Assembly (NCBI GenBank): GCA_039602395.1
Contig: JBCNJP010000017.1
Span: 97,378,713 to 97,442,712 of the forward strand
Direction: 5' to 3'
From: Deinandra increscens subsp. villosa
Lineage: Eukaryota > Streptophyta > Magnoliopsida > Asterales > Asteraceae
Length of the DNA stretch: 64,000 bases
Positions within the stretch are counted from its first letter, which is position 1, and every line of letters starts with the position of its first letter. The notes below the pieces were generated by a model. It had not been told where the DNA came from. It was given only the letters and a program-made list of their open reading frames with translations, and did not search any database. Made by a program: the position numbers and the translations under genes. Positions 53,802 to 64,000 of this stretch are shown here, in pieces.

Positions 53802-56800
53802 GACCAGCTTTTTTCCCCGTATATTTTGTTACTCCGTCAAGAATTGGATATAGATCTCCTCTTTCTGACGCATCAAAGGGTATGGGTATCACCTTCGATT
53901 TTTATCTTTTTAAATTTAAATCATCAATAAATTTTAGGAAAAAGGGTTATTGGCTTGTATCACTCTCAACTATTGAGTATTGGCCGCTACCACCACCATC
54001 TTTACCTTTGCCATCTGCCACTACCAACTTTCACCTTATTTTCCCCCACCACTATCTCCGTTAAAATAAGTTAACCCCGTTAGTTCATATCATCCGTGGC
54101 ATCTGACGTGGCCTATTTTTTAAACAAGAAATAGAAAAAAAAACCCACGTATACAACCTTTTACTTAACCTTTTATTCTCATTTAATCACTTTTTTTAAA
54201 AAAATAGGCCACATCAGATGCCACGGAGGATATGAACTAACGGGGTTAACTTATTTTAACGGAGATAGTGGTGGGGGAAAATAAGGTGAAAGTTGGTAGT
54301 GGCAGATGGCAAAGGTAAAGATGGTGGTGGTAGCGGCCAATACTCAATAGTTGAGAGTGATACAAGCCAATAACCCTAAATTTTATTATAGATTATAATT
54401 ATTTCATCTATTTTGTTTTCTTTAGTTTCTAAATGTAGAACTATTAATGAAAATACTTCGAAAGAAAACAGAGCCAAAAGAAAGATGGCAATTACAGAGA
54501 AGAAAATGAAAAGACTGCAAACTTCTTCTGATGTTTTGTACTCTTCACCAGTAGTTGATCGTGCATCTACCGTTGTTTCAAATGCCAACTCAAAAGGTAT
54601 ACTTTCCTTCGTTTGTTTATCATAACATTTTTTATTGTCTTCAATTTTTTTGTGCTTTTACTTTTTTATATGTTTTTTTAAGTGAAACCTAACTTCAACA
54701 ATTATAATTTCATATATATTTTGGTTTTTATTTTACATTTAGGTCCAACAGGTTTTTCAACTTCTGCTGTCACTATGTCGGCAACTCCTTATAGATCTCC
54801 TCTTATAGACATATCAAATGGTATGAACTAATTCATATTTACTTTTCAAGGATCAATCATTGATTATTTAAAAAATAAATTATAATTTTTTCGTTTATTT
54901 GATCCTACGTAGTCTCAGAATCTACAAGTAATTATGCAAGTTCTTCTAAGGAAAATAGAGATAAAAGAAAGAAGGCAATTGCTCAAAGAAGAGAAAAAAG
55001 TTTGCAAGTATCGTCATATTCACACGTCATTAACCCTCCTTCTACAGTTGTTTTAAATGACAGTTCAAATGGTATAAATTCATTCTCTATATTTTTTTAA
55101 AAAACATAATTATTTGTCTTTTATGTATATTTTTTTTAACTTTTAATATACTTTTATTATCTATAGGTCCAAGTTCTTCTACGATCACAACAAGAAAGGA
55201 TAATAGAAAAGGCAAAAGAAAAGTTACTGATTTATCTCCCATACGTATGGTTGATATAACTTCAGACGGAGAACTTGATATTCAGGATGATCAAGCAAAT
55301 AACTACAACGGAATATCCAAAGGTATGGTTATCTTATATTATTTTTTTTTAATTTCTCTTCAGATCTTATAATATTAACTCTTGCTTTAATATTTTCTAT
55401 GTGTTTTAAATTTTATTGAAACAGAATACCTTGATCATGGTGACCAAACAGTTATATGTGATCTATGCCAGTCAAAGTTATGGAAGGATGAGTGTTTTAA
55501 CTCGAGGACAAATACTTTGGGTAGGAGCTATTCGTTTTGTTGTGGTTATGGCAAAGTTGAGCTTCCAGACTTAAAGGAACCTGATGAAAACTATCTTAGC
55601 CTTTTTAGGTCTTCTGACATTAAGAGCAAGTTGTTTCTTAAGAAAATTCGACGTTATAACTCCATGTTCTCTTTTACGTCTATGGGTGGAAAAATTGACA
55701 AGAAGATAAATAAAGGTAGAGGGCCATTTACTTTTCGTTTAAGTGGAGAAAATTACCATAGAATTGGAAGTTTGCTACCTCAACATGGTGAAATGCCAAA
55801 ATTTTCACAACTATACATTTATGATACAGAGAACGAAGTTACAAATCGTCAATCAATCTTTGAGTAATTTTCTTAACCTTTTATTTATGAAGATTTTAAA
55901 CAAAATTATTATTTTAAATTAGTTTTCTATATTTTCTACATTACATAATGTTCATGGCTTATTTTTCTTACAGTGGAGATTCTGAGATATGTGAGACTTC
56001 GTCAACGTCAGAAGTGGAGATTGAAATTATTAATCAATTGAAAGACATGTTAGACTCACAGAACCAGTTGGTGAAGACCTATAGGATGGTTAGAGATACT
56101 TATGAAGATAATCCTCAGGTTGAGTTGAAATTACGTCTCATTGGCAAGCGTTCAAAAGATGGAAGAAAATATAATCTCCCAACCGCATCAGAAGTCGTTG
56201 CTTTAATTATTGGAGATTTTGAGGACAACATTGAACCCCGTGACATAGTTGTTCGGACCAAAGCTGGCCCTCTACAGCGAATAAATGAGCTACATCCTTC
56301 TTATCTTGCTCTTCAATATCCGCTTCTTTTTCCATTCGGTGAAGATTGTTACCATGTAGATATTCTACATAGAGATGTCATTCTTGATCAGTCTAATCCA
56401 AGGAATAAAAAATGTACTATGAGGGAGTATTTCTGTTACCGTATACAAGATCGTGTCAGCCGCTTTTCTCTCATCCTAAATTCAAGGAGGTTATTTCAAC
56501 AGTTTTTGGTTGACGCCTATACAATGATTGAAGCGCAACGGTTATGGTTTGTTCGTAACAAACAGAGCACTCTCAGATGTTCGACTTACAAAGACATAAA
56601 TGATGCTCAGACTTCAGGTGATACGGATCTTTCCAAGAAAGGTCAACGTGTTATACTTCCGTCCTCTTTCACCGGCGGTGCGAGATATATGTTACAAAAT
56701 TATCTTGATGCAATGTCGATTTGCAAATGGTATGGTTATCCAGATTTTTTTATCACCATGACTTGCAATCCAAAATGGCCCGAGATGAGACGGTATTTAG

Positions 56801-59800
56801 CTAATACAACTCTACTTCCTGAGGACAAGCCTAATATCTTATCTAGACTCTTCAAAATGAAGCTTGACTCTTTAATTACAGATTTAAAGAGAAACTCCTT
56901 ACTTGGAAGAGTCCAAGCAGGTATCGTAAGTCTAAACTTTTACTTTACGTAACTTTATTTCATTATATTTTTATTTTATTATATTCTTGGTTCTGGTTTA
57001 ATAATAATGCGATTATTATTTTGTTAATGTTTCTTTTTTTCCTTTTGTAGTTGTGTATACCGTTGAGTTTCAGAAACGTGGATTGCCGCATGCCCACATT
57101 TGTCTGTTCATGCATCCGGACCATAAGATTCCTTGCGTTGAAAATGTCGATCCTTACATTTCAGCCGAAATACCGGATAAAGATGAGGATCCTGAGTTAT
57201 ATGAACTTGTGAGTGACTTTATGATACACGGTCCATGTGGAGCTCACAACATGAAGTCTCCGTGCATGGTCGGTAAAGATTGTTCTAAACGTTTTCCTAA
57301 GTCTTACCGTGACTATACTTCTGTTGATACGGATGGCTATCCTCTTTATCGAAGACGTGAAGGTGGAGCGAAAGTGTTGAAAAATGGTCATGAGTTAGAT
57401 TGCAGATTTGTTGTTCCATACAATAAGGCTCTTCTCAAAAGATACCAGTGCCATATTAACATTGAGTGGTGCAACCAAGGAAACTCAATCAAGTACCTTT
57501 TCAAGTATATAAACAAAGGGCCTGACAGAACATCTGTAAAGTTTGTAACAAATGAACAACAAGATGGTAATGTGCCACCGGTTGATGAAGTTAAAGCTCA
57601 TTTTGACTGCAGATACATCTCGGCATGTGAAGCGGCATGGCGTATTCAGAAATTTGATGTACATTATAGAACCCCTTCGGTTGTTAGGCTTCCTTTTCAT
57701 CTTCCAGGGCAACAACAGGTTGTCTTTCATGAAGATGATGATATGGATGAGGTTATGAACAAGCCCTCCGCTGCTTCTTCAAAGTTTTTAACATGGATGA
57801 AATGCAACCAGATCTACGAAGAAGCAAGGGCATTGACTTATGTTGAGTTCCCTACAAAATTTGTGTATGTTTTATCACAAAGGTCATGGCAGCCAAGGAA
57901 ACAAGGGTTTTGCATTGGAAGAATCCACTCGGTTTCTCCTTCGCTTGGTGAACTTTATTTTTTAAGAATTCTGCTAAATAAAGTGAAAGGACCGAAGTCG
58001 TTTGAGGATATTCGTACCGTTGATGGATTCGTACATCCTACGTTTAGGGATGCGTGTTATGCCAGGGGACTTTTAGACGATGACAAAGAATATATCGAAG
58101 CTATTGAGGAAGCAAGCTTCTATGGCACCGGTCCATATCTGAGGAATCTTTTTGTTACCATGTTGTTGTCTAACAGTCTTTCAAGACCTGGGTTTGTTTG
58201 GCAAAATTCTTGGACTCATCTATCCGATGGAATCCTTCAAAAACAAAGACTTCTCTTAAAGAATCCAGGTTAGATATTTTTACTATTTCGTTAAATATTT
58301 TCACCTTTCTTTTAGTAGTTAATTTTTTCCATTTATATCTTTGTCTAATATAAATGTATTACGTACTTTGTTTTATAACTAATATTTTTTTAGGTATATC
58401 CTACGAAGAAGATCAAATGAAGAATCTTACATTGTGTGAAATTGAGAAAGTATTACACCGTCACAACTCAAGCCTAACCAGTTTTCCAACTATGCCATTT
58501 CCTAATGACGTTGTTATAGAATCTGCCAATAACGTCCTTATCAATGAGCAGCTCGACTATGATATAGAATATCAGGAAAGTGAATATGATCGTCTTTACG
58601 CTTCTTTAACGGATGAGCAAAGATCAATATTTCAGGAGATAATGGAGGCTGTTAATAAAGATGGCGGTGTTTTTTTTGTTTATTGATATGGTGGAACGGG
58701 AAAGACCTTTTTGTGGAATACACTCTCCACTGCAATTAGATCAAAAGGTGAGATTGTCTTAACTGTTGCCTCAAGCGGTATTGCTTCTCTTTTGTTACCT
58801 GGAGGTAGAACAGCCCATTCAAGGTTTCACATACCAATCAATGTCACCGAGGATTCAATTTGTTCCATGTCACGTCATAGTGACATTTCAAACTTATTGC
58901 AACAAACAAAGCTTATTATATGGGATGAAGCTCCTATGATACATAAGCATGCCTTTGAAGCCTTAGATAAAAGTTTCAAGGATGTTTTGTGTACTGGTAA
59001 TAACATTGGTGATAAACCTTTATTTGGTGGTAAAGTTGTTGTTTTCGGTGGAGATTTCAGACAGATTCTTCCAGTACTTCAAGGGGCTTCAAATCAAGAT
59101 GTTGTTAGTTCTTGCCTTACTTCGTCTTACATTTGGAGAGAGTGTAAGGTTTTAAAGCTAACAAAAAACATGCGTCTTCTTCAAGGTAACGATCAATCAG
59201 ACGTACAAGAAACATCTGATTTTGCTCGATGGCTTTTGGATATTGGGGAAGGAAAGGTCGGTGGAGAAAATGATGGTGAGTCAGATGTAAATATTCCTGC
59301 TGACCTTCTTATTGATGATTCATCTGATCCGCTCAGCGATCTTATTGAGTTTGTTTACCCTTCGCTTCTCGACAACTTTGGTGATAGAGATTTTTGGTCA
59401 GAGAGGGCTGTTCTCGCACCTACCAATGAAGTTGTCGATGATATCAACAATCGTCTTCTTTCTTTGGTTCCCGGTGAAGAACACGAGTATTTAAGTTCCG
59501 ATTCTGTATGTCAAGATGAGATCGTAGGTGACAACTTTGATCGTAACTTATGTTCACCTAATGTACTCAATTCCTTACATATATCAGGCATTCCAAATCA
59601 TCGACTTGTGCTGAAAGTCGGTGTTCCTGTTATGTTACTTAGAAATATTGATCAAAGGAATGGCCTATGTAACAGAACACGTCTTCAGATTGTATCTCTA
59701 GGAAGGCATGTGATAGAAGGGGTTATTATATCTGGAAACAATATTGGCTTCAGAACCTTTATTCCTCGACTTTCATTGATTCCAACAGATAAGAGAATTG

Positions 59801-60054
59801 CTTTTCGGTTTCAAAGAAGGCAGTTTCCGATATCTGTTTGTTTTGCAATGACAATAAACAAAAGCCAGGGTCAATCTCTTTCAAGAGTTGGATTGTACTT
59901 GAAATCTCCGGTCTTCTCGCATGGTCAATTATATGTTGCTTTATCAAGGGTGAAGAGCAAGAAGGGTCTGAAAATATTGATTTTGGATGAAGATGGTCGT
60001 ACAACCAATGTAACCAGAAATATCGTGTTTAAATCTATATTTTCAAATCTGTAA
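53802..60054 (+). pseudogene. Helitron Rep-helicase, nine exons, stop codon in the Walker A motif
   Basis: Exons about 53802-53879, 54425-54596, 54744-54820, 54913-55070, 55168-55322, 55425-55863, 55974-56920, 57051-58268, 58394-60054, with matching phases from the sixth on. Exon 6 has a CX2C zinc site (CDLCQSKLW). Exons 7-8 form the Helitron-like N and Rep domains, with HUH as GLPHAHI (HAH at 57089-57097) and the two-tyrosine motif YLFKY (57494-57508). Exon 9 is the Pif1-like helicase: YGGTGKT, IIWDEAP, FGGDFRQILPV, MTINKSQGQS and a final ALSRV. TGA at 58684-58686 replaces the first Gly of the P-loop. No other break is seen, so the protein is one codon from intact and would act in rolling-circle-like transposition. 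The N-terminal exons are assigned by splice signals only. Confidence 0.85.
53937..54376. mobile_element. foldback MITE (440 bp) with 9-bp target duplication
   Basis: Arms of about 180 bp (GGGTTATTGGCTTGTATCAC... and ...GTGATACAAGCCAATAACCC) are near-perfect inverted copies. TAAATTTTA flanks both sides (53928-53936, 54377-54385), and the left copy has the empty site (about 2235-2250). Long arms with 9-bp duplication point to a Mutator-like family. It lies in an intron of the Helitron Rep/helicase gene. Confidence 0.88.
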
Positions 60055-60163
60055 TTGTTATTGAAGTTTTTTTATTAGTACTGAACTATCTTCTACCAAT
60101 TTGTTTATCAATTAAATATTTTATTATATATATTTATATTTTTTTATATTTATATTAAAGTCT

Positions 60164-60190
60164 CGGGTATTTACCCGGGTAATTGGCTAG
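60164..60190 (+). mobile_element. Helitron 3' terminal hairpin and CTAG
   Basis: CGGGTATTTACCCG stem-loop, nine-base spacer, CTAG, next base T. This is the stop signal for Helitron strand transfer. Confidence 0.85.
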
Positions 60191-60205
60191 TGATAAACAA
60201 TATTA

Positions 60206-60413
60206 GGAGTGTCTTTAATGCTAACGTCCATCCTTCCCATAAAAAGTCCTAGTCAACATGTAATGTCAGTTTTTTAACTGTCATTCTCACAAAGCAGGTT
60301 TTTACCCAGATGCAATCCTTCTTACAAACACCCCCTATTTATCTATTAGGGGAAAAGAAAAAAAAATTATGGATGGGTACACGTCAAGAAGGATGGAACC
60401 ATATGGACACTCC
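60206..60413. mobile_element. small MITE-like inverted repeat (208 bp)
   Basis: GGAGTGTC...GTCCATCCTTC at the left is mirrored by GAAGGATGGA...GGACACTCC at the right. Flanks ATTA and TTG give no clear target duplication. Non-coding. Confidence 0.5.
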
Positions 60414-61102
60414 TTGAACAACTATGAGTGCATATCCATCCAAGTGCATTGCCACGTAAGCCATGAACACCCCGTTGTGGGTAGTCTATGAACAAATAAT
60501 CATTTTATAGATAAACAAATATATATGTAAAAAAATATTAAAAAATACATGTTCATAAATAAACAAACATACATTAAAATGCAGTGAACTAATCGACCAA
60601 TCGCACGTTGCATAGGCTATATCGTCGTTTAATTCGAACGAGCATTCTCATGATAATAACATTGCATTCAAATATTATATAAAAGTACGTGAAAGAAAAA
60701 CAACCGATTGTTGTGTACTTTGTAATGAGGTGCCTTAAACAAAAATACGTGGAAGAAAATGTTAGTATGCTTAACGTAGTCATTGTAAGCCATTGCACTA
60801 TGTGCATCTAAACTTGTAACAATTTACTATATCTTTTACCTTGTATTTTGTTTATAGTAGAATATCTACGAACATAAATAAATAAATAAACACAAAATCT
60901 TACCGTGTTCATTCATATAGCTAAACAATATATAAAATTCAAATTTACAATCATGAATGTGCAAACATACACCTACACAACACATAAAATCTTAAAAATT
61001 ATACAACCTATTAAATTCTTAAAATTATTAATAAAATGATTAAGCATTCAATCAAGATTATCAAGTTTTATTACAAGAAAAACATATAAGCAATTTTAAA
61101 AA
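60414..61102. other. intergenic sequence upstream of RPL6
   Basis: AT-rich with no credible coding frame; the 72-codon minus frame at 60589-60807 has no recognisable motif. The promoter of RPL6 should lie in its last few hundred bases. Confidence 0.5.
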
Positions 61103-61111
61103 TTAGGGTTT
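61103..61111 (+). promoter_or_regulatory. telo-box upstream of RPL6
   Basis: TTAGGGTTT (complement AAACCCTAA), a telo-box of the kind common in promoters of plant ribosomal protein genes, about 40-50 bp upstream of the likely 5' UTR exon, whose start contains a second TAGGGTTT near 61162. Confidence 0.5.
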
Positions 61112-61149
61112 TTCTTTGACAATTTTGCCCTTTCACCCGTTTTACTTAT

Positions 61150-61220
61150 AAACCAAACTTCTAGGGTTTCTTGCATTCCTTCAGCCGTCTGCAGCAAGAT
61201 CCCTCGGCTCTTCGTCACAG
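61150..61220 (+). other. RPL6 5' UTR exon
   Basis: A pyrimidine-rich leader (TAGGGTTTCTTGCATTCC) ending CGTCACAG followed by donor GTAACA at 61221. An acceptor (ATAGCAG) at 62159-62165 precedes GTAAGAATCAATGG and the start codon, so a 945-bp intron splits the 5' UTR. Such leader introns are common in plant ribosomal protein genes. The exact transcription start is not determined. Confidence 0.6.
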
Positions 61221-61674
61221 GTAACACAAATTTTCTTCGACTAATCGATTAATTGCTTACTGAGTAGCGCTATAAATCATCTAAATTTTGACATTCTTGG
61301 TAGCTATTGTTTGGCTGTGAATTGTTCTTTCGAATTTTCAAAGATTTGGTTAAAGTTATCCCATTCGTATTAGGGTTTTTAGTTGTCTTCAGCTTGTGAA
61401 TTGTTGGTTTAAATCTTTCGTGTGAATTGGAGTTGTGGTGTCCTTTTCGATCAATCAATGTAGGTTTTATTGAAGATTCACCATACTGTGAATCTGATTC
61501 TCATTTCTCATGTTGTAAGTAATTGACACATAAAATCTCCATTGAAATAGGAACCAAGGGAAGGAAGTATTAAATGGTTAAATTGGCTAGTTAATTGTTG
61601 ATTGCCTTGTGTTTTTCAAACTACAAACACAATTGATTTTGGCCTGATTTTTGCTTGATTTTTAATCTATCAAC

Positions 61675-62049
61675 TAGAGGTGTTTATGGTCTTGTTGGTT
61701 GGTTTTCTAGAAAATTATTGGCCGAACCCCTAACCGGGTTCCAACTGCCAACAGACTGACAAACCGAACCATCCGGGTCAGGTGGGTGGGCCTGATCTGC
61801 ATTGGTTCTGGCTTTTGAAGCCAAATTTTTTTATTTATTCAAAATCATTAGTTTGATGTTTCATGATTCTAATATATATGCATAACTACTTATTCTAAAA
61901 ATGGAATATATGTATCTACATATACATATGTGTGTGTGTGTGTGTGGCTTAACTATCAAAAGTGAGCCGTTTGGAGCTCAGACTGGCCAAACTTGCCAAA
62001 TTGCATAGCGGTTTGGGCAGTTAGTTTTAACTTATTTCCAACATCCCTA
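61675..62049. mobile_element. hAT-type MITE-like element in the RPL6 leader intron
   Basis: Starts TAGAGGTGTTTATGG and ends CCAACATCCCTA (complement TAGGGATGTTGG), the TAGGGGTGTT terminus type. No clear target duplication. It contains a (TG)n microsatellite at about 61929-61946. Confidence 0.45.
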
Positions 62050-62175
62050 TGAACTAATTATTTATGTGATAGTTTACAAACTATAACTAGGCCTAAGTTT
62101 GGGTTAAATGTTGCTTGTTTTTAGTTCGTCAATTTTTGGTCTCATGACATTTTTATGTATAGCAGGTAAGAATCA

Positions 62176-63452
62176 ATGGCACCACAACAGAGGAAACCCC
62201 ATGTGTGCAGGAACCCCGATCTTATCAGGGGTGTAGGCAAGTATTCAAGGTCAAAGATGTACCACAAAAGGGGTCTATGGGCCATTAAGGCCAAAAATGG
62301 TGGCACCTTTCCAAAACATGAGAAAAAAGCTGTTGACGCGGCTCCAGCAGAGAAGCCACCAAAGTTCTATCCGGCTGATGATGTGAAGAAGCCACTTGTC
62401 AACAAACGTAAAGCCAGACCCACCAAGCTCAGGTGTATATTAGATACGGTTTAGTACATATTGATGGTATGTATGTGTATTTTTTTAATCTATGTGTTGA
62501 ATTGTTTTGTTATATCTATGTGTTCAGAGCTAGTATTACTCCTGGAACCGTGCTGATTATATTGGCTGGGAGGTTTAAGGGGAAAAGAGTTGTTTTCTTG
62601 AAGCAACTTACATCAGGGCTGTTGTTGGTTACCGGTAATGTTCTTTTCTCCCCCTTCTTTCGGGCCGTCAAAATTAAAGTTTTTGCGAGAACTATTACTG
62701 TCTGAGATGTATAAAGATGAACATGGTGCCAATACCTTATCGGTACATCTTTCATTCGTCTTTTAATACTCCTTTTTACTTTGTAGGTCCGTACAAGATC
62801 AATGGTGTTCCTTTGAGGAGGGTGAATCAATCATATGTGATTGCCACATCAACTAAGGTCGACATCTCAGGAGTAAATTCGGAGAAGTTCGATGATAAGT
62901 ACTTTGGAAAGAAAGCTGAAAAGAAGAAGAAGAAAGGAGAGGGAGAGTTTTTTGAAGCAGAGAAAGAGGTAAACACTCATCTTTTTTTTTCACTTTATAG
63001 TAGAAGCTGCTGAATGGGTGGGTCCAGCTGGTTTGATAACTGGTGTGGGTCAATATGCATATATTTTATGTGTTTGAAAAGTGTTGGGCTAATAACACAC
63101 ATACACAATTTCTAGTTTGTTTTATTAAACGAGAGATGTTGAATGTCATCATCATAAACCCATATCGACCCATTTGAAAATCCAACAAATAGCTACCCAT
63201 TTGAGATGAAATGCTACAAATATAGACCCATTTGAGACTGGCATGTGAGTTTGATGCTATACTTTACTCAAGTTCTCCATTAAATCATATGTGTAGGAAA
63301 AGAACACACTCCCACAGGAGAAAAAAGATGATCAGAAATCAGTGGATGAAGCATTGATAAAATCCATTGAGGCCGTCCCTGATCTGAAAAGCTATTTGGG
63401 TGCAAGATTTTCACTGAAAGCAGGCATGAAACCTCATGAGCTAGTCTTTTAG
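62176..63452 (+). CDS. RPL6: 60S ribosomal protein L6 (eL6), complete, four coding exons
   Basis: Exons 62176-62432, 62528-62634, 62787-62968 and 63297-63452 join in frame to 233 codons plus TAG, which I recall as the size of Arabidopsis eL6. It begins MAPQQRKPHVCRNPDLIRGV; the core has TPGTVLIILAGRFKGKRVVFLKQL (exon 2, the KOW-like eL6 fold) and TGPYKINGVPLRRVNQSYVI (exon 2-3 junction). A Lys-rich segment follows (KKAEKKKKKGEGEFF), and it ends GMKPHELVF. eL6 is a structural protein of the large cytosolic subunit bound to 25S rRNA. All introns are GT-AG and no lesion is seen. With its telo-box and leader intron this is a typical expressed gene. Confidence 0.96.
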
Positions 63453-64000
63453 AATCAACTTTGAATTAATTTTGTTTTCCAGCTTATGTTTATGCCAAAT
63501 CTGGATCTAGAGGTTTCATTATCAGTTTCTGGTCGTTATCGACAAAGAAGTCTTTTCTACTTGTCGATCGATTGCCATTGAGTTTGGGATTTTATCTTTG
63601 GTCTATTGTGTTGTGCAATCTGTTGGATTCTATTGTTTAGTTGCAGTTTTTGACGTGTCCCCTGTTACTGTTTATCGCTATTTATGCGTGCCTCTTCTGT
63701 TTTCGGTTATATATGGGCATGTAGAGTCCTGGTATCATCTTTCTGTCATGACATTTGGAAGCTTTTGGTAGAGATTGAGAATGGTGAAATGGGTTGGTAT
63801 TTGGTGGTAAGTGTGTTCATCGGCCGGTTTAAACCATGTCGGTATTTAGGTTGTGTTTTATAACTGGTTCACAAATATATATGGCTGAAAATATGCTTAA
63901 AGTTTGAGATTGTGTTTCTAAACTCGGATATGTAAAGAAATAAGCAATTAGGTTGAGTAAACCTCTATTTTAGTCATTGAGGTTTGCCACTTTAATCTAT
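63453..64000 (+). other. RPL6 3' UTR and downstream sequence
   Basis: T-rich sequence after the stop, with no further gene to the window edge. A clear poly(A) signal could not be singled out. Confidence 0.4.

Larger units (their letters stand above)
48275..54440. repeat. right copy of the large inverted duplication
   Basis: Inverted match to 19446-2185. Contains PSRP2 exons 2-4 and flanks, plus the 5' part of the autonomous Helitron. Insertions private to this copy are the LINE tail (52757-53434) and the 9-bp-duplication MITE (53937-54376). The segment 49019-50075 and the gap replace the left copy's PSRP2 exon 1 and promoter. Homology continues until the left copy meets its assembly gap. Confidence 0.85.
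53802..60190 (+). mobile_element. autonomous Helitron (Rep/helicase), 5' end undetermined
   Basis: The 3' end is exact: CGGGTA-TT-TACCCG hairpin (60164-60177), GGTAATTGG, CTAG (60187-60190), then T. The gene inside encodes the Helitron Rep and Pif1-type helicase in at least nine exons. The first exon I can support is at 53802; the true 5' TC terminus lies further left, within the segment shared with the left copy. The left copy contains only the first two exons before its gap. Confidence 0.88.

Noticed and set aside
55517..55867. A separate small gene with a start at 55517
   Set aside because: The supposed start is an internal TTG; the frame is open from the acceptor at 55424 and is exon 6 of the Helitron protein.
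62433..62705. Alternative RPL6 downstream frame reading through introns
   Set aside because: It includes intron sequence on both sides of exon 2; splice sites and phase give the known eL6 protein.

Overview
The window is nuclear DNA of a flowering plant: AT-rich, with GT-AG introns, plant-type nuclear genes (plastid ribosomal protein PSRP2, ribosomal protein eL6, an EMSY-like first exon, an AAK1-like kinase) and a dense layer of plant transposons. A eudicot is clear from the gene and transposon types; Asteraceae is only a guess. Three runs of exactly 500 N (1685-2184, 20954-21453, 50076-50575) divide it into four contigs.

Layout. 1-1684: probable 5' end of an EMSY-LIKE gene (minus) and a cluster of palindromic repeats. 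2185-20953 (one contig): PSRP2 (minus, complete, four exons) in a sequence crowded with insertions: a small Helitron, a 5'-truncated L1 LINE, a second LINE split by a nearly intact Copia element, a Tourist-like MITE, two foldback elements and the start of a Gypsy-type element. 21454-50075: a 14 kb nest in which one 5.1 kb Copia element (minus) carries three solo LTRs and two hAT MITEs, each with its own target-site duplication. Then comes the broken 3' two-thirds of an AAK1-like kinase gene (minus), interrupted by another Copia element and ending at a decayed Helitron 3' terminus. 50576-64000: a second PSRP2 copy (plus, exons 2-4), a LINE tail, a foldback MITE with 9-bp target duplication, a near-complete autonomous Helitron (Rep/helicase) with one stop codon inside the Walker A motif, and an intact eL6 (RPL6) gene.

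The main structural point is that 2185-19446 is an inverted copy of 48275-54440. The left copy is bounded outside by an assembly gap, and its reverse complement would bridge the gap at 50076-50575. This fits a misplaced allelic or homoeologous contig at least as well as a true inverted duplication. Comparing the two copies gives empty sites for several insertions, so their ends are exact.

Only PSRP2 (left copy) and RPL6 look like intact host genes. No operon-like system, CRISPR array or defence system is present. The novelty lies in transposon biology: a Copia element whose gag start codon seems to lie in its LTR behind an intron, a duplicated LINE flank inside that element, a Helitron with duplicated N-terminal exon pairs, and a kinase gene fragment ending at a Helitron terminus.
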